From assembly GCA_028554795.2 (NCBI GenBank), contig CM068829.1:135570579-135634578 (forward strand): a DNA stretch of 64,000 nt, given 5' to 3'. Below the pieces are notes generated by a model. The model ran no database searches. It saw nothing but the letters and a program-made list of their open reading frames with translations, and had not been told where the DNA came from. This stretch comes from Sinohyriopsis cumingii. Its lineage: Eukaryota; Mollusca; Bivalvia; Unionida; Unionidae. The position numbers and the translations under genes are program-made. Positions 37,262 to 47,666 of this stretch are shown one piece after another (the stretch's first letter is position 1; each line of letters opens with the position of its first letter).

Positions 37262-37421
37262 TTTACATCTTGGTAGTCTCTCGGGCTGAGGAAGACAAGT
37301 TCGATCTCATCACGGTGGAAGCGCATGTGGCTCCGGAGTCCAAATTCGGATACACACAAGCAGTGGCAGGTGGGGCATGGGACACCGGTGGTTGGGGGTG
37401 GCTGGAACACAGCTCTGTGAC
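37262..37421 (-). mobile_element. LINE ORF2 C-terminal zinc-finger fragment
   Basis: The minus strand, open in one frame, encodes a C-P-T-C ... GLRSHMRFHRDEIELV sequence, a C2H2-type finger followed by FLSPRDYQDVK. I recognise this ending from the C-terminus of LINE reverse-transcriptase proteins in molluscs. The rest of the LINE is absent; the fragment abuts a TA microsatellite at its upstream side. Assignment is by motif recognition only. Confidence 0.5.

Positions 37422-37482
<61 letters not shown>
37422..37482. repeat. (TA)n microsatellite
   Basis: About 30 uninterrupted TA units next to the LINE fragment. Confidence 0.97.
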
Positions 37483-37485
<3 letters not shown>

Positions 37486-38586
37486 TGCAGAATGTGACTA
37501 TGTACTGTCAACTGTCAAAGGAAGTCAGAATAACGTATCAATCCAGACGATGATGTCATAGGTGTAGAACAGTTTTAATTCCAAATTGTTTCAAATTCAA
37601 ATTTCGACGTTTAATGATTGAATTGATAATTTCATTAATATTCATTGGTATTGTGGTCGACAAAGCTAAAAATGCATAGATATGTATTCGACAAGAATAT
37701 AAGTATATTGTAGTGATAAGATCGTTTTTCTAATAATGTGCAAATTAGCTGTTATTTCTTTCCTTTTACAGATTATTGATATCACCAGTGGAGCAGGATA
37801 AGCACACAAATGGTAATAATTGCTTTCAATAGATTTTAAACCTGTAAACCAAAAAAAAAAAAGAAAAAGACACACGGACGAAAGTGTATCCCTGTATCCT
37901 AGTCTGCAATTAAATCGTGCCCCTACTGAAAGTAATATTTGCATTAGCACAATTAAAGATACTCGTGTTCTGAAGCACGTGATTTATTAAATATTATTTT
38001 GCATTAAAACTTATGTAGCAACCAAATACCTTCCTCACGATAACATTAAACATTTGAAAAACAATCCAATACAATAAATAACTATCTAAACAGTTAAATA
38101 GTTAAAACATATTAATAACTTGCGTTTATAATCACAAAAAATATTTTTTTTTAAATATATTATCGTATGTTTAGAATCACAAAAGAATAGAACCAAAAAC
38201 TCGTGTATGCTGTGAGTCTCTTGGTGTCATCAAAACTAGATCCTATGGAAGCACCTTCGAGCTAGTTCCACTGTGACGTCACAGAAGCAAATTTTACGAT
38301 TGAGTTTTTCAAATCTTTTCTTTGGTTTAAATTGAATGATATCGTATATGATATGGTAACTTAATTGTATGAGGTGAAACATGAAGGCATTCGAATCGAA
38401 ATTTCGCAAAAGTAAAGAGATAAACAGAAATCCCTCTTGAACATATGGTTTAATGCTCAAAAGCCCTAACCAGTATGGAAAACTATTTTCGGAACGATTA
38501 TTTTGTATTTCCCTTAATGACGACGAACAGTATATTCAGAAATGTACTCCTGTGTGTAGTAAAATCGCAATTGGTTCGAACTCTAA
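37483..38586. other. AT-rich non-coding stretch
   Basis: No gene or repeat recognised. It ends at the TTA target site of transposon copy 3. Confidence 0.5.
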
Positions 38587-38589
38587 TTA

Positions 38590-40988
38590 CACTGGTCAAC
38601 AGTGAAATCATTACTGACTTGAAAAGGCCCTAATCTGTAGTATTTTGGTGTGCCGAACACGAATATAACCGTGAAAAATTTGTATTGGCTCTCGTTTTGA
38701 AGATATTCATATACCTCATTTTCTATGTTTCACTGTGTAAATTTCTCCAGTAGAACTGCAGCAACATCCGGAATAATGATGTAACATTGCATAATACCAT
38801 CATGCTCACATCATCCACAGTTGATTGCATCATTTTCTGATGCAATGCAATACTAATGCCATGCGGCTGCTGAAGTAAGTTGACGTCAGCAGTGTACTAT
38901 ACATGTGTAGGCCTATTATACTAATGCCAGGCGGCTGCTGAAGCTGACGTAAGCAGTGTACTATATAAAGCACAATCAGATAGGTTCAGCATTTAAAATA
39001 TTTTAGACGTTGTGCGAGACAGTTCAAGCTACTGTTACATAAAACTTATTATTTTATCCATTTACGTACAATAAAGAACAGTAATGCCTCGAAAGTGTGT
39101 TAATACCGCGGACAATTTTTGCTATATTTGTGGGGAAGTGACATTTGCCAACCAGAAGAAAAGTATCAATTCTCAAGTGAAGAAGGCATATCATCTTTAC
39201 TTCGGATGCAAGGTTGGTGACCAAGACAAGCCTTGGGCTCCGCATATATGCTGTGCTACATGTACAACACAGCTTTCACAGTGGTTGAATTGCAAAAGGT
39301 CATCAATGCCGTTTGCAGTCCCAATGGTGTGGAGAGACCAAGCAACCACCTAAATGACTGTTACTTCTGCTTGGTTCCTCCTCTTTCCGGCGGAATAACG
39401 AAGCGAAAGAAGTCGAGAATAGTCTACCCAAACATTCCGTCTGCATTGAGACCAGTTCCACATGGTGAGGGACTTCCTATTCCAGAACCTCCAGCAGAAT
39501 ATTCTCTTGATTCATCTGACGAAGACAAAGGTGAGTCGACCTGTTCTTCTCCTGGTCCATCAGCATGCAGTGATCCAGATTTTCACTGTGGTGCATCATC
39601 AACCCCACACAGAATAACACAGGAAGAACTAAATGACCTGATTCGTGATTTGGACTTATCAAAGAACAAGGCAGAATTGCTAGGATCAAGACTCCAACAA
39701 TGGAATCTTCTAGAAGAAGATGTCACAATTACTGCATATCGAAAGCGCCACCAGCAATTGGAGCCTTTCTTCAGAAAGGAAAGTAATCTGATATTCTGTT
39801 CCGATATTGAGGGCCTCATGAATGCTTTAAAAATCACTCATGACCCACAAGAATGGAGACTATTTGTGGACTCTTCGAAACTGAGTCTCAAGGCTGTGCT
39901 TTTGCACAATGGAAACATTCTTCCATCTATTCCAGTAGCGTATGCTGTCCACATGAAAGAGACATACGATAACTTAAGGCAGCTACTGAATTCCATTGAG
40001 TATAACAAGTACAGCTGGCACCTCTGTGGTGATTTGAAGGTAGTTGCCCTTTTAATGGGACTGCAGCAAGGATATACAAAATACATGTGTTTCTTATGCG
40101 AGTGGGATAGCCGAGCAAGGGAAATGCACTACATGAGGAAGGAATGGACTCACAGGCAGAATGTAGCCATTGGAGAGAAGAATATCCAACACCCAGCTCT
40201 GGTTGAGGCTCAGAAAATCTTGCTACCACCCCTTCACATCAAACTAGGTTTGATGAAGAACTTCGTGAAAGCCATTGACCGGACTTTGCCAGCATTCCGA
40301 TACCTGCATGAAAAATTCCCTCGACTCAGCGAAGCAAAGATTAAAGAGGGAGTTTTTGTGGGTCCTCAGATTCGAGAGCTTTTCAAAGATGACCGGTTCA
40401 ACAACTTGCTGGAAGGTGACGCGAAACAAGCATGGAATGCTTTTCGCCTAGTTTCTACAAACTTCCTCGGAAATGTTAGGGCAGAAAACTATAAGGAACT
40501 AGTAGAAGACATGTTGATGAAGTATAAGAAACTTGGCTGCAATATGTCTCTAAAGATTCACTTCCTTCATTCCCATTTGGATTTCTTTCCTAGCAACTGT
40601 GGTATTGTTAGTGATGAACACGGCGAACGTTTTCATCAAGATATCGCAACAATGGAACAAAGATACCAGGGAAAATGGTCCACTACAATGCTGGCTGACT
40701 ACTGCTGGACACTCCTCAGAGATGCTCCCGAACAGCTGTACAAGAGACAGGCGAAGAAATCTAAGATGTAGTCAATGACTTGATTTTTTATAGGTAGGCT
40801 ATTACAGTTGACCTTTTACTATTGGAATGCATTTCGTTATGTAAACATTAATTTCTTGCAGATTACAAAAAAACTAGAGCCAATTTTGCAATTTGACTGT
40901 CATATTCGTGTTCAGCACATAAAAATTGATAAGAATTGACTAATTTTATTTCAGTAACATGACTTTTGTAAAAATTTGTTGTCCAGTG
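38590..40988 (+). mobile_element. CACTG-terminus DNA transposon, copy 3 (frameshifted)
   Basis: 2399 bp with the same termini, flanked by TTA at 38587-38589 and 40989-40991. It shares all the copy 2 differences from copy 1 and has one private change that I noticed (G to A in the left non-coding part, near 38754). Confidence 0.9.
39084..40771 (+). pseudogene. Transposase gene of copy 3, same 1-nt deletion as copy 2
   Basis: The predicted fragments are the same as in copy 2: an 89-codon N-terminal piece (39084-39353), and a 512-codon frame (39233-40771) that carries the whole catalytic region after an out-of-frame start. The missing G is at about 39337. All catalytic and metal-binding residues listed for copy 1 are present downstream of the break. 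Confidence 0.85.
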
Positions 40989-40991
40989 TTA

Positions 40992-42083
40992 CTTATGTAA
41001 TTTGACTTTCAAATACAAATGTTCAGGGCGTAGTTTCTCTGACAGAGTTGATACTTGTTTACGAATCATAAATATCTTAAAACAGGCTACAAAAAGAAAT
41101 AAGTGTAAAAACATATTTGGGCAAGATAGTAATCAACTCTCATACGGAATGGCTGGTGTGTGAATTATAAACTGGATTGTTGAAAACTAACACCCTTAAT
41201 GTAAATATGGTCTAATGGAGCAGTGTGAACGACAACGAACTGACTCATGCATGGAAAAGAGGATACCTACGTTATCCGTATGTGAGGAATAAGCATACAT
41301 GGCAATCAAAGTCAACGGAAGACTAAAGGTAGAGGCTTGTTTCTTGAGAGCCACTGGTAATGGTAGGTTTATGTGTAAATGGAGCAAAGAGGAAATACCA
41401 TTATTTATAAGAGCATTCAATAATCACAGCAACAAAAAACACAAGGCACCAGAAATCTCAGAAAGCTGAACCATACTATTATGTTAGTAATCGTGTAAAA
41501 TTATGAAATTGAACTGATATTTCTTGTGAAAATGTTTAGGTTTGAAAAAGGTTCCAAATGAATGGTCTGAACATGAAATAGATACATCAATGATCTAAAC
41601 AGATCTTTAACATATTAAAAGATATTCGTATTTTGTCAAATGTGTGGAATGATCAAATAAAAAGATTATATGGAGCGACGAAATAATTATTACATCATTT
41701 GCGAAGTGTTACAGCTTGGCAAAATAGTATTTGGTACCTAAAAAAACAGGAAGAAACACAATTCAGAACAGTTGGTTAAATATGACATTTTTGTACCGTC
41801 ATAGGCACAATTGGCAAACTCAATAAAATTTAAATGATATTGGCATAGTTACTGTACCTTAATTATCTGTCTACAGTTGTGTTATAATATTAAGATAATT
41901 GGATCATACTACAAACTATCCAGTTTCATTAAAATAACCAGATAGGCACTACTTTAAGTGTCTAATTAAGCATGGGGTGAAATTTCCTCCGAAAATGGGA
42001 GAATGCTTCGAATCGTGACTCCCTCAGTCTTTTTAACTTTGTCTGGATTGTCTAAAGTGTCAGTACAATTTTCCAGTGGCAAA

Positions 42084-42086
<3 letters not shown>
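40992..42086. other. AT-rich non-coding stretch
   Basis: No gene or repeat recognised. Confidence 0.5.

Positions 42087-42132
<46 letters not shown>
42087..42132. repeat. (CT)n microsatellite
   Basis: 23 CT units. The Ser-Leu and Arg-Glu repeat frames across it are artefacts. Confidence 0.97.
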
Positions 42133-42136
<4 letters not shown>

Positions 42137-42256
42137 GGACGCCAGTCTCATCTGATAACTCAATGTCAAATATTCTGTCCAAACTATTGTTGCTAACCAC
42201 AGTGCACTCTAAGTTATCGTTAATACCGTTCTGCTCGTGGCTACTTACGGTATTCA

Positions 42257-42350
42257 TCATTATCCACAAAATCCTCATTATCCCCATAATCCTCATTATC
42301 CCCATTATTTCACATAATAATCCTCATCATCCCCATTATTTCACATAATA
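42257..42350. repeat. Minisatellite, CCTCATTATCCCCATTATT type
   Basis: Two nearly identical units of about 35 bp ending in TTTCACATAATA, plus shorter upstream units of the CCTCATTATCCCC core. Confidence 0.8.
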
Positions 42351-43256
42351 CGAATGCCTTTCTTAATAGCATAAATGTGTACTGACATTTTTGAATAGCG
42401 ATAGTTTTCATATGGACCATTTCAAGTTGTAAACGTAGTTCCAGGCTGGATGTGAAGTTTTAGGTGTTATATATATAGAACGCCAAATCAGTCATGTAAG
42501 ATGATATGTAATATGCAGAAATATCATACTTGTAAAACCGAAAACATGGAGCTTCACCTTGTTTGAGTTTATTACCTGACCAACGTAAATAATTCTTTTA
42601 TCACGTATTGAAATCGAAATTCGTCGTTAAAGTAAACATGCTACTAAAATATACAGATTCACATATGGTCAACGCTAAGAACAATAACGTTCATGAATAC
42701 ATGAAGCATGATATACAACACCACAATACTAGAGACCATTAAAAGGATGTTGTCTTTGTAGATCTCCACAGTAAAATAATGCTTCAGGTTTAATATAACA
42801 ATAAGATCGTGGATGATCAAAGCTCTAAAAAAATTTATTTAAATTAAAAATATATGTACAAAAACGCAAATTTTATTCACAAGTATCTCGATGAGTGTCA
42901 CACTTAGTAATTAATCGTTTTAGTTTTTTTGCTTACTTTTCCCGTTATAGTTTTATGTAATAGCATTAACAGGCGATTCAGTATTTTCTTTCCTTATCTC
43001 ACAAAATGAATGTCTGCAGTTCTTTTCGTTATTGTACTTTGATCCTAATCATTTGCATTTAGTCTTGTCAAGTAAACGTCGACAAGGATGATGATAATAA
43101 TTGATGATTGTACTGGGTTTAAACTCAGCAGCGGCGGGATGTGCCGATATTGGTGATGACAATGTTTTGACCTCTATCTTTATTGACACGATCACAAATA
43201 AATACACGAACTTGCACTTTTGTAATATTTCTAGTCATCAAGCACTAGCCTTATAG
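42351..43256. other. Upstream region or first intron of the HSPA12-like gene
   Basis: AT-rich. The first identified exon (43257) opens with two nucleotides of a split codon after an acceptor, so at least one short exon with the start codon must lie upstream. I could not identify it. Confidence 0.4.
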
Positions 43257-43543
43257 TGGCAGCAATAGATTTCGGAACAACCTATTCAGGATGGGCGTTC
43301 TCGTTTAAACATGAATATGACGCAGATCCTACAAAAATCAATGGCAGACAGTGGATTGGGGGACAACACATCTCTCTGAAGGCCCCTACGACAGTTTTGA
43401 TAAAACCAGATGGCAAGACACTGGAAGCCTTTGGATATGAAGCTGAAACCAAATATGCGGAGTTAGCATCACATGAAAACAGCTCGGAATATAAGAAATG
43501 GTACTTATTTAGTCGCTTCAAGATGATGCTGCATGGGAAAATG
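43257..43543 (+). CDS. HSPA12: HSPA12-like exon a (phosphate-1 motif)
   Basis: Acceptor TTATAG and donor ATG|GTAAGA. It begins with the last two bases of a Val codon and ends in phase 0. It encodes AIDFGTTYSGWAFSF and the following strand-turn region to MLHGKM. Confidence 0.8.
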
Positions 43544-44008
43544 GTAAGACACTATACAAGTACTATTCGTACTTCTACTGATGCTACTACAAATAAATGA
43601 TGCATTCGTATGTTTTACATTTAGAGACAAAACGTTTAACATAGTCGTCAATTACCTTGCAAGTATTTTTCATTTTGCGTACAAAAAGCTACAAATTTTA
43701 GAAGCTGCTGAAAACAATCATGTTTATTATTTGGAGACCACACTCCAGCTATGTGATGTTATACCAACGCTTCCATTTCGGTATAGTAAAACCTAGGCGC
43801 ATAATAGGCGTAGCACCATTCAAAAACAGATGCTCTTCAAAACCGAAATGTACTGAAACCACATTCGAAAAGGGCCTTTTTCCATATAACTAAATTAACC
43901 ATGTCAACGAATAATACGAAGACGAAGCTTAATATTATAAATTCAGAAAGCTGAATGGGGTTAGTTTTCTTCGCCTACATAATGAAAACGAGATATTGTA
44001 ATTAAGTC

Positions 44009-44041
<33 letters not shown>

Positions 44042-44056
44042 CGCGTGTGTGTGTGT
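44009..44056. repeat. (GT)n(GC)n(GT)n alternating purine-pyrimidine tract
   Basis: GT units, then about six GC units, then GT again, with no break in purine-pyrimidine alternation over 48 bp. It is a strong Z-DNA-forming candidate and lies in the first visible intron of the HSPA12-like gene. Confidence 0.95.
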
Positions 44057-44661
44057 TGCACAACATTAGATGTGTGCAATATAATTCAATAAAAAAGTAT
44101 GCTAAGAAGAAACTATCGGTAAAATGTCATAGTACGTCTAATGAAGTTTCAAACTAGGTCAGTAAGCATATACTATACCTATGTCATATTACTGTTAAAA
44201 GGCGAAATTGAAAAATGCGTTGACAACAAAATAATAGGGTAGATATGATGCAAGTGGTAAAACGACAGAGTTGTACCGTTGTATACAATGAATAGCTTAT
44301 CCCATAGGAGTAAAGAGCGTTATATGTAAGCATCCTCGGCTGGTGAGGAAAGCGGGCGAACAGTTAAGACTGCATTTACAACATAATATTTATTTCAGTT
44401 TTGCTGGTAACTAGTATTTGTTCGTAGCGACTAATGGCCAAAACGAACCCAGTGACTCATATTGAGTCTGGAATAGCTTATAAGTCCATTTATATTTTGA
44501 GTAGCTATCAGAATTCCTTTTGGTGCCGGTCTGCAAGTACATAACATTATAAAGACAGTTCAGTTTTGTCTCAATTTAATTCCGAGCGTATTTAGTATAA
44601 ATGTTTCGGCCGTGTGATTGACGGTTTATTCAAAATGTACCTCATCCAATAATCTCTTTAG

Positions 44662-44886
44662 ACTTTTGATAGGAATGTTCACCTGGAAGACGAAACAAAA
44701 AAATCCTTGCCAGCAATGACTGTCTTTTCGTTGGTCATCAAATACCTCAAGGAGGACATGTTAGAGACCATAAGAGATCGACTAGCCAGTGGTCACATTA
44801 AAGAAGATGAGATCACGTAGGTGTTGACGGTTCCAGCCATTTGGAACGATGCAGCTAAACAGTTCATGAGGGAGGCTGCTGCTGAG
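44662..44886 (+). CDS. HSPA12: HSPA12-like exon b (contains premature TAG)
   Basis: 75 codons, phase 0 on both sides, acceptor CTCTTTAG, donor GAG|GTAAGT. It encodes LPAMTVFSLVIKYLKEDML, then, after the TAG at 44818-44820, VLTVPAIWNDAAKQFMREA. The family-typical residue at the stop is Trp. Confidence 0.8.
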
Positions 44887-45265
44887 GTAAGTTCGGATAT
44901 TCACCTTACTAATTAAGATATAGTTTGCCTTTTGTTTCTATGAAATTTATAATAATTAAACTATTATGCAAATATCGTGTTTTTATAAACATTACGCAAG
45001 CCAAACTAACATGTTCATCTGGTTTCATTTAACTGAATGGCTGATTTTTATAGCAATGTAGCCATTCATGGAAATAACTGTAAAGGTAATATTAATAATA
45101 GTATGCCTTTCTTCAGAGTTATAGGTGTGTACTATTTTATGCGCTCATGAAAGCAAAATTACTCTATTTTAGTGGACAGAGGTCAAGGCCTTGAAATATA
45201 ACGATGTAGTTTATGCTTTTTATTGCAACAATTGAATAAAAACTTTTATATAACTCTTTTGTCAG

Positions 45266-45416
45266 GCAGGAATTCAGAGCATAAATCTGAGGATCGCACT
45301 TGAACCAGAAACAGCTTCCATATTTTGCCGCCTTCTTCCAGTGGAGAAAATGAACGAGGGAGGTGGACTGGCTTCATTTAAGGCTGGCTCAAAGTACTTG
45401 GTGCTAGATGCTGGAG
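45266..45416 (+). CDS. HSPA12: HSPA12-like exon c
   Basis: 50 codons plus one base, acceptor TTTTGTCAG, donor GGAG|GTAGTT. It encodes IALEPETASIFC and ends in LVLDAG. A 46-bp tandem duplication begins inside this exon at 45393 and covers the donor site. Confidence 0.8.
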
Positions 45417-45484
45417 GTAGTTAATTGCAGTCATTTTCAGTACTTGGTGCTAGATGCTGGAACTAGTTCGTTGAAGTCATTCTA
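45393..45484 (+). repeat. 46-bp tandem duplication over the exon c donor
   Basis: AGTACTTGGTGCTAGATGCTGG occurs in both units (starts at 45393 and 45439), with similarity continuing through AGTCATT. The second unit has GGAACTAGT in place of GGAGGTAGT, so only the first keeps the splice donor. Confidence 0.85.
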
Positions 45485-45702
45485 AAATATCATTCTTCTC
45501 GTATATGTTGCTGAAAAGTGTTCAACGCTCTGATAAATAGGAGAATCTTCGGCATTTTAGTATCACATCATACACGAGAAACTGCTTGATAAGGCAATGA
45601 AGACTAATACCTCATGACCACTGTAAATACTTATGATACACAAACAAGAAAACCAAAACCGAGAGGATCATTTATAATATAATTACACTATATATGATAG
45701 TA

Positions 45703-45770
45703 TAAACTGCTACACTGCAGACATCGTAGCGATATGACTGAACAATTGTTAAAGGTACTTTAAAAAGTCC
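45703..45770 (+). mobile_element. SINE family A 3' fragment
   Basis: Matches the 3' part of the SINE at 32790-33112 (AACTGCTACACTGCAGAC, then AACAATTGTTAAAGG). It is truncated at the 5' side and lies in the third visible intron of the HSPA12-like gene. Confidence 0.65.
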
Positions 45771-45927
45771 AAATCACACACACACTATATATATGTTAGT
45801 TAAATTGATATAATACATCACATCTTTAAATCATTCCAGTATTTCAAATATGTTAGCCGACACATATAGTAACTACATATAGGAATTCTTTAATATTTAT
45901 ATAAATGTAAACTCTCTATTTCTTCAG

Positions 45928-46991
45928 GTGGAACTGTCGATATCACTGTGCACGAAGTGCTGCCTGGGGGAAACCTTAAAGAAATTTACAAAGCTAGCGG
46001 TGGGGCTTGGGGTGGGACTAAAGTTGATGAGGCCTACAAGCAACTCATCATTAGCCTTGTTGGGAATCCTGTCTTCCAGCGCTTTCAGAGTGAGAGGAAA
46101 GAAGATTACATTGACATGCTAAGAGATTTTGAAGTAAAAAAGAGAGATATCGCTCCAGAAAACAATAATAGAGTCACAATTCGTCTTCCATCGTCTTTGA
46201 AAGAGCTTTTTGAAGATGAAACAGAAGAAGACCTTCGTCATGCCATCAAACAGACTAGGTACGCCGACAGGATGGTTCTGTCAGGTGACAAACTTCGTAT
46301 AGATGCTTCGGTGATGAAAAATTTATTTGGCGACGTTATTCAAAGCACAGTTTCGCATTTGAAGGAGATGATAAAAGATGATAGAATACGAGGAATTTCC
46401 AGTATTTTAATGGTCGGCGGTTTCTCCGAGTCAAAGATGCTTCAAGGCGCAATTAAGTCTAATTTTCCCGATGTCAAGGTTGTGGTACCACCTGAAGCTG
46501 GCCTGATAGTCCTTAAGGGAGCTGTTGTTTTCGGTCACAGCCCGTTCTCCATTGCACAACGTGTCAGCAAATATACCTACGGTGTTGGCACGTCACACAA
46601 ATTTGATGATAAAATACACGATGTTAGGAAAAGGACAGAGTATGAAAATCGACCGTACTGTAAAGATATTTTTTCAAAGTATGTCGAAGTTGGCCAGACT
46701 ATTTCGATAGATGAAACCACAGAAGAACAAACCTACACTCCGGTTAGGGAAGATCAAGTAGCCTTAGGATTTGATATATATGCATCAACTCAAAAATCAC
46801 CTATGTACGTGACGGACGAGGGTTGTGTGAAGCTTGGAAGGGTGACGGTCGATATTCTAGACAAGAGTGTTCCAAGAGATGAAAGAAGCGTCATTGTTTC
46901 CATGACATTTGGTGGCACTGAAATTGTAACAAACGCGATAGAAAAACGTACGGGAAAAACGACAAAAGGTACAATGGATTTTCTTGGATAA
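45928..46991 (+). CDS. HSPA12: HSPA12-like exon d (terminal)
   Basis: Acceptor TTCTTCAG; opens with two bases completing a Gly codon; ends at TAA 46989-46991. It encodes GGTVDITVHEV, the long helical lobe, MVGGFSESKMLQ, PPEAGLIVLKGAVVFG and a C-terminal segment ending in DFLG. There is no internal stop. Confidence 0.85.
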
Positions 46992-47624
46992 AACGTGACT
47001 AACACAGATAGAAGTTGTTTGTATGATTTAAAATATATACTTGTTAAACTTTACCATATTACATATATTTATACCTACATACTACTAGTAGACAGATGCA
47101 GAAGGATATTCAAAGTGTAATTGTGTGCATATGCCAAAGTCATTATCGTTATTATTTTATAGAAAGAATGATTATTAGTACACATTTTACTTGTGATAGT
47201 ATAATACAGGGCTTGCTAGTTGAACTGCATAAAGGTGTTGAACTTCACCATCATTTGTGTTTATGTCGTAACTTTAGTCTAATTTGCATATATTAGACGA
47301 ATCGACTTACCAATCGGAAGGTCACCTTCCATTTTTGATGCATTTGAGACACAAGAGTTAACAGCCAAATTGCACGAACTTGTCTATTATTTGTCATGGA
47401 AATAAATTGTTACGTTTTACTCTGTATATTAATGGTTAAATGTATCAAAATGTACATATTTACTAACTAGTAAGGACTTCCGTAATTAAAGTTTGCAAGC
47501 TGCTGAGAATTATACAAAATAATCGGATTTAAGAGGTAAAATAAGTGTCTACCAAACCATCTTGTCTGCGAAAACAACAATCGCTTCAAGTGAATCCTTC
47601 GTTTTCTAAATATCCGATACAGGA

Positions 47625-47666
<42 letters not shown>

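Larger units (their letters stand above)
43257..46991 (+). pseudogene. HSPA12: HSPA12-like Hsp70-family gene with an in-frame stop
   Basis: Four exons (43257-43543, 44662-44886, 45266-45416, 45928-46991) with GT-AG sites and compatible phases give about 574 codons, close to HSPA12-family length apart from a short missing N-terminus. All three nucleotide-binding signatures of the actin/Hsp70 ATPase fold are present: AIDFGTTYSG (phosphate 1), LDAGGGTVDIT (phosphate 2, rebuilt across the third intron) and MVGGFSESKMLQ (adenosine). There is no EEVD tail, as expected for HSPA12. One defect is seen: TAG at 44818-44820, where the family has Trp before VLTVPAIW, a single-base TGG to TAG change. The rest of the frame is clean, so this is a very young pseudogene, a null allele or a base error. 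HSPA12 genes are strongly expanded in bivalves, where they are linked to stress and immune responses. The product would be a cytosolic ATP-binding protein. Confidence 0.85.

Noticed and set aside
42076-42305. Ser-Leu and Arg-Glu repeat proteins over the CT tract
   Set aside because: Pure microsatellite translation.
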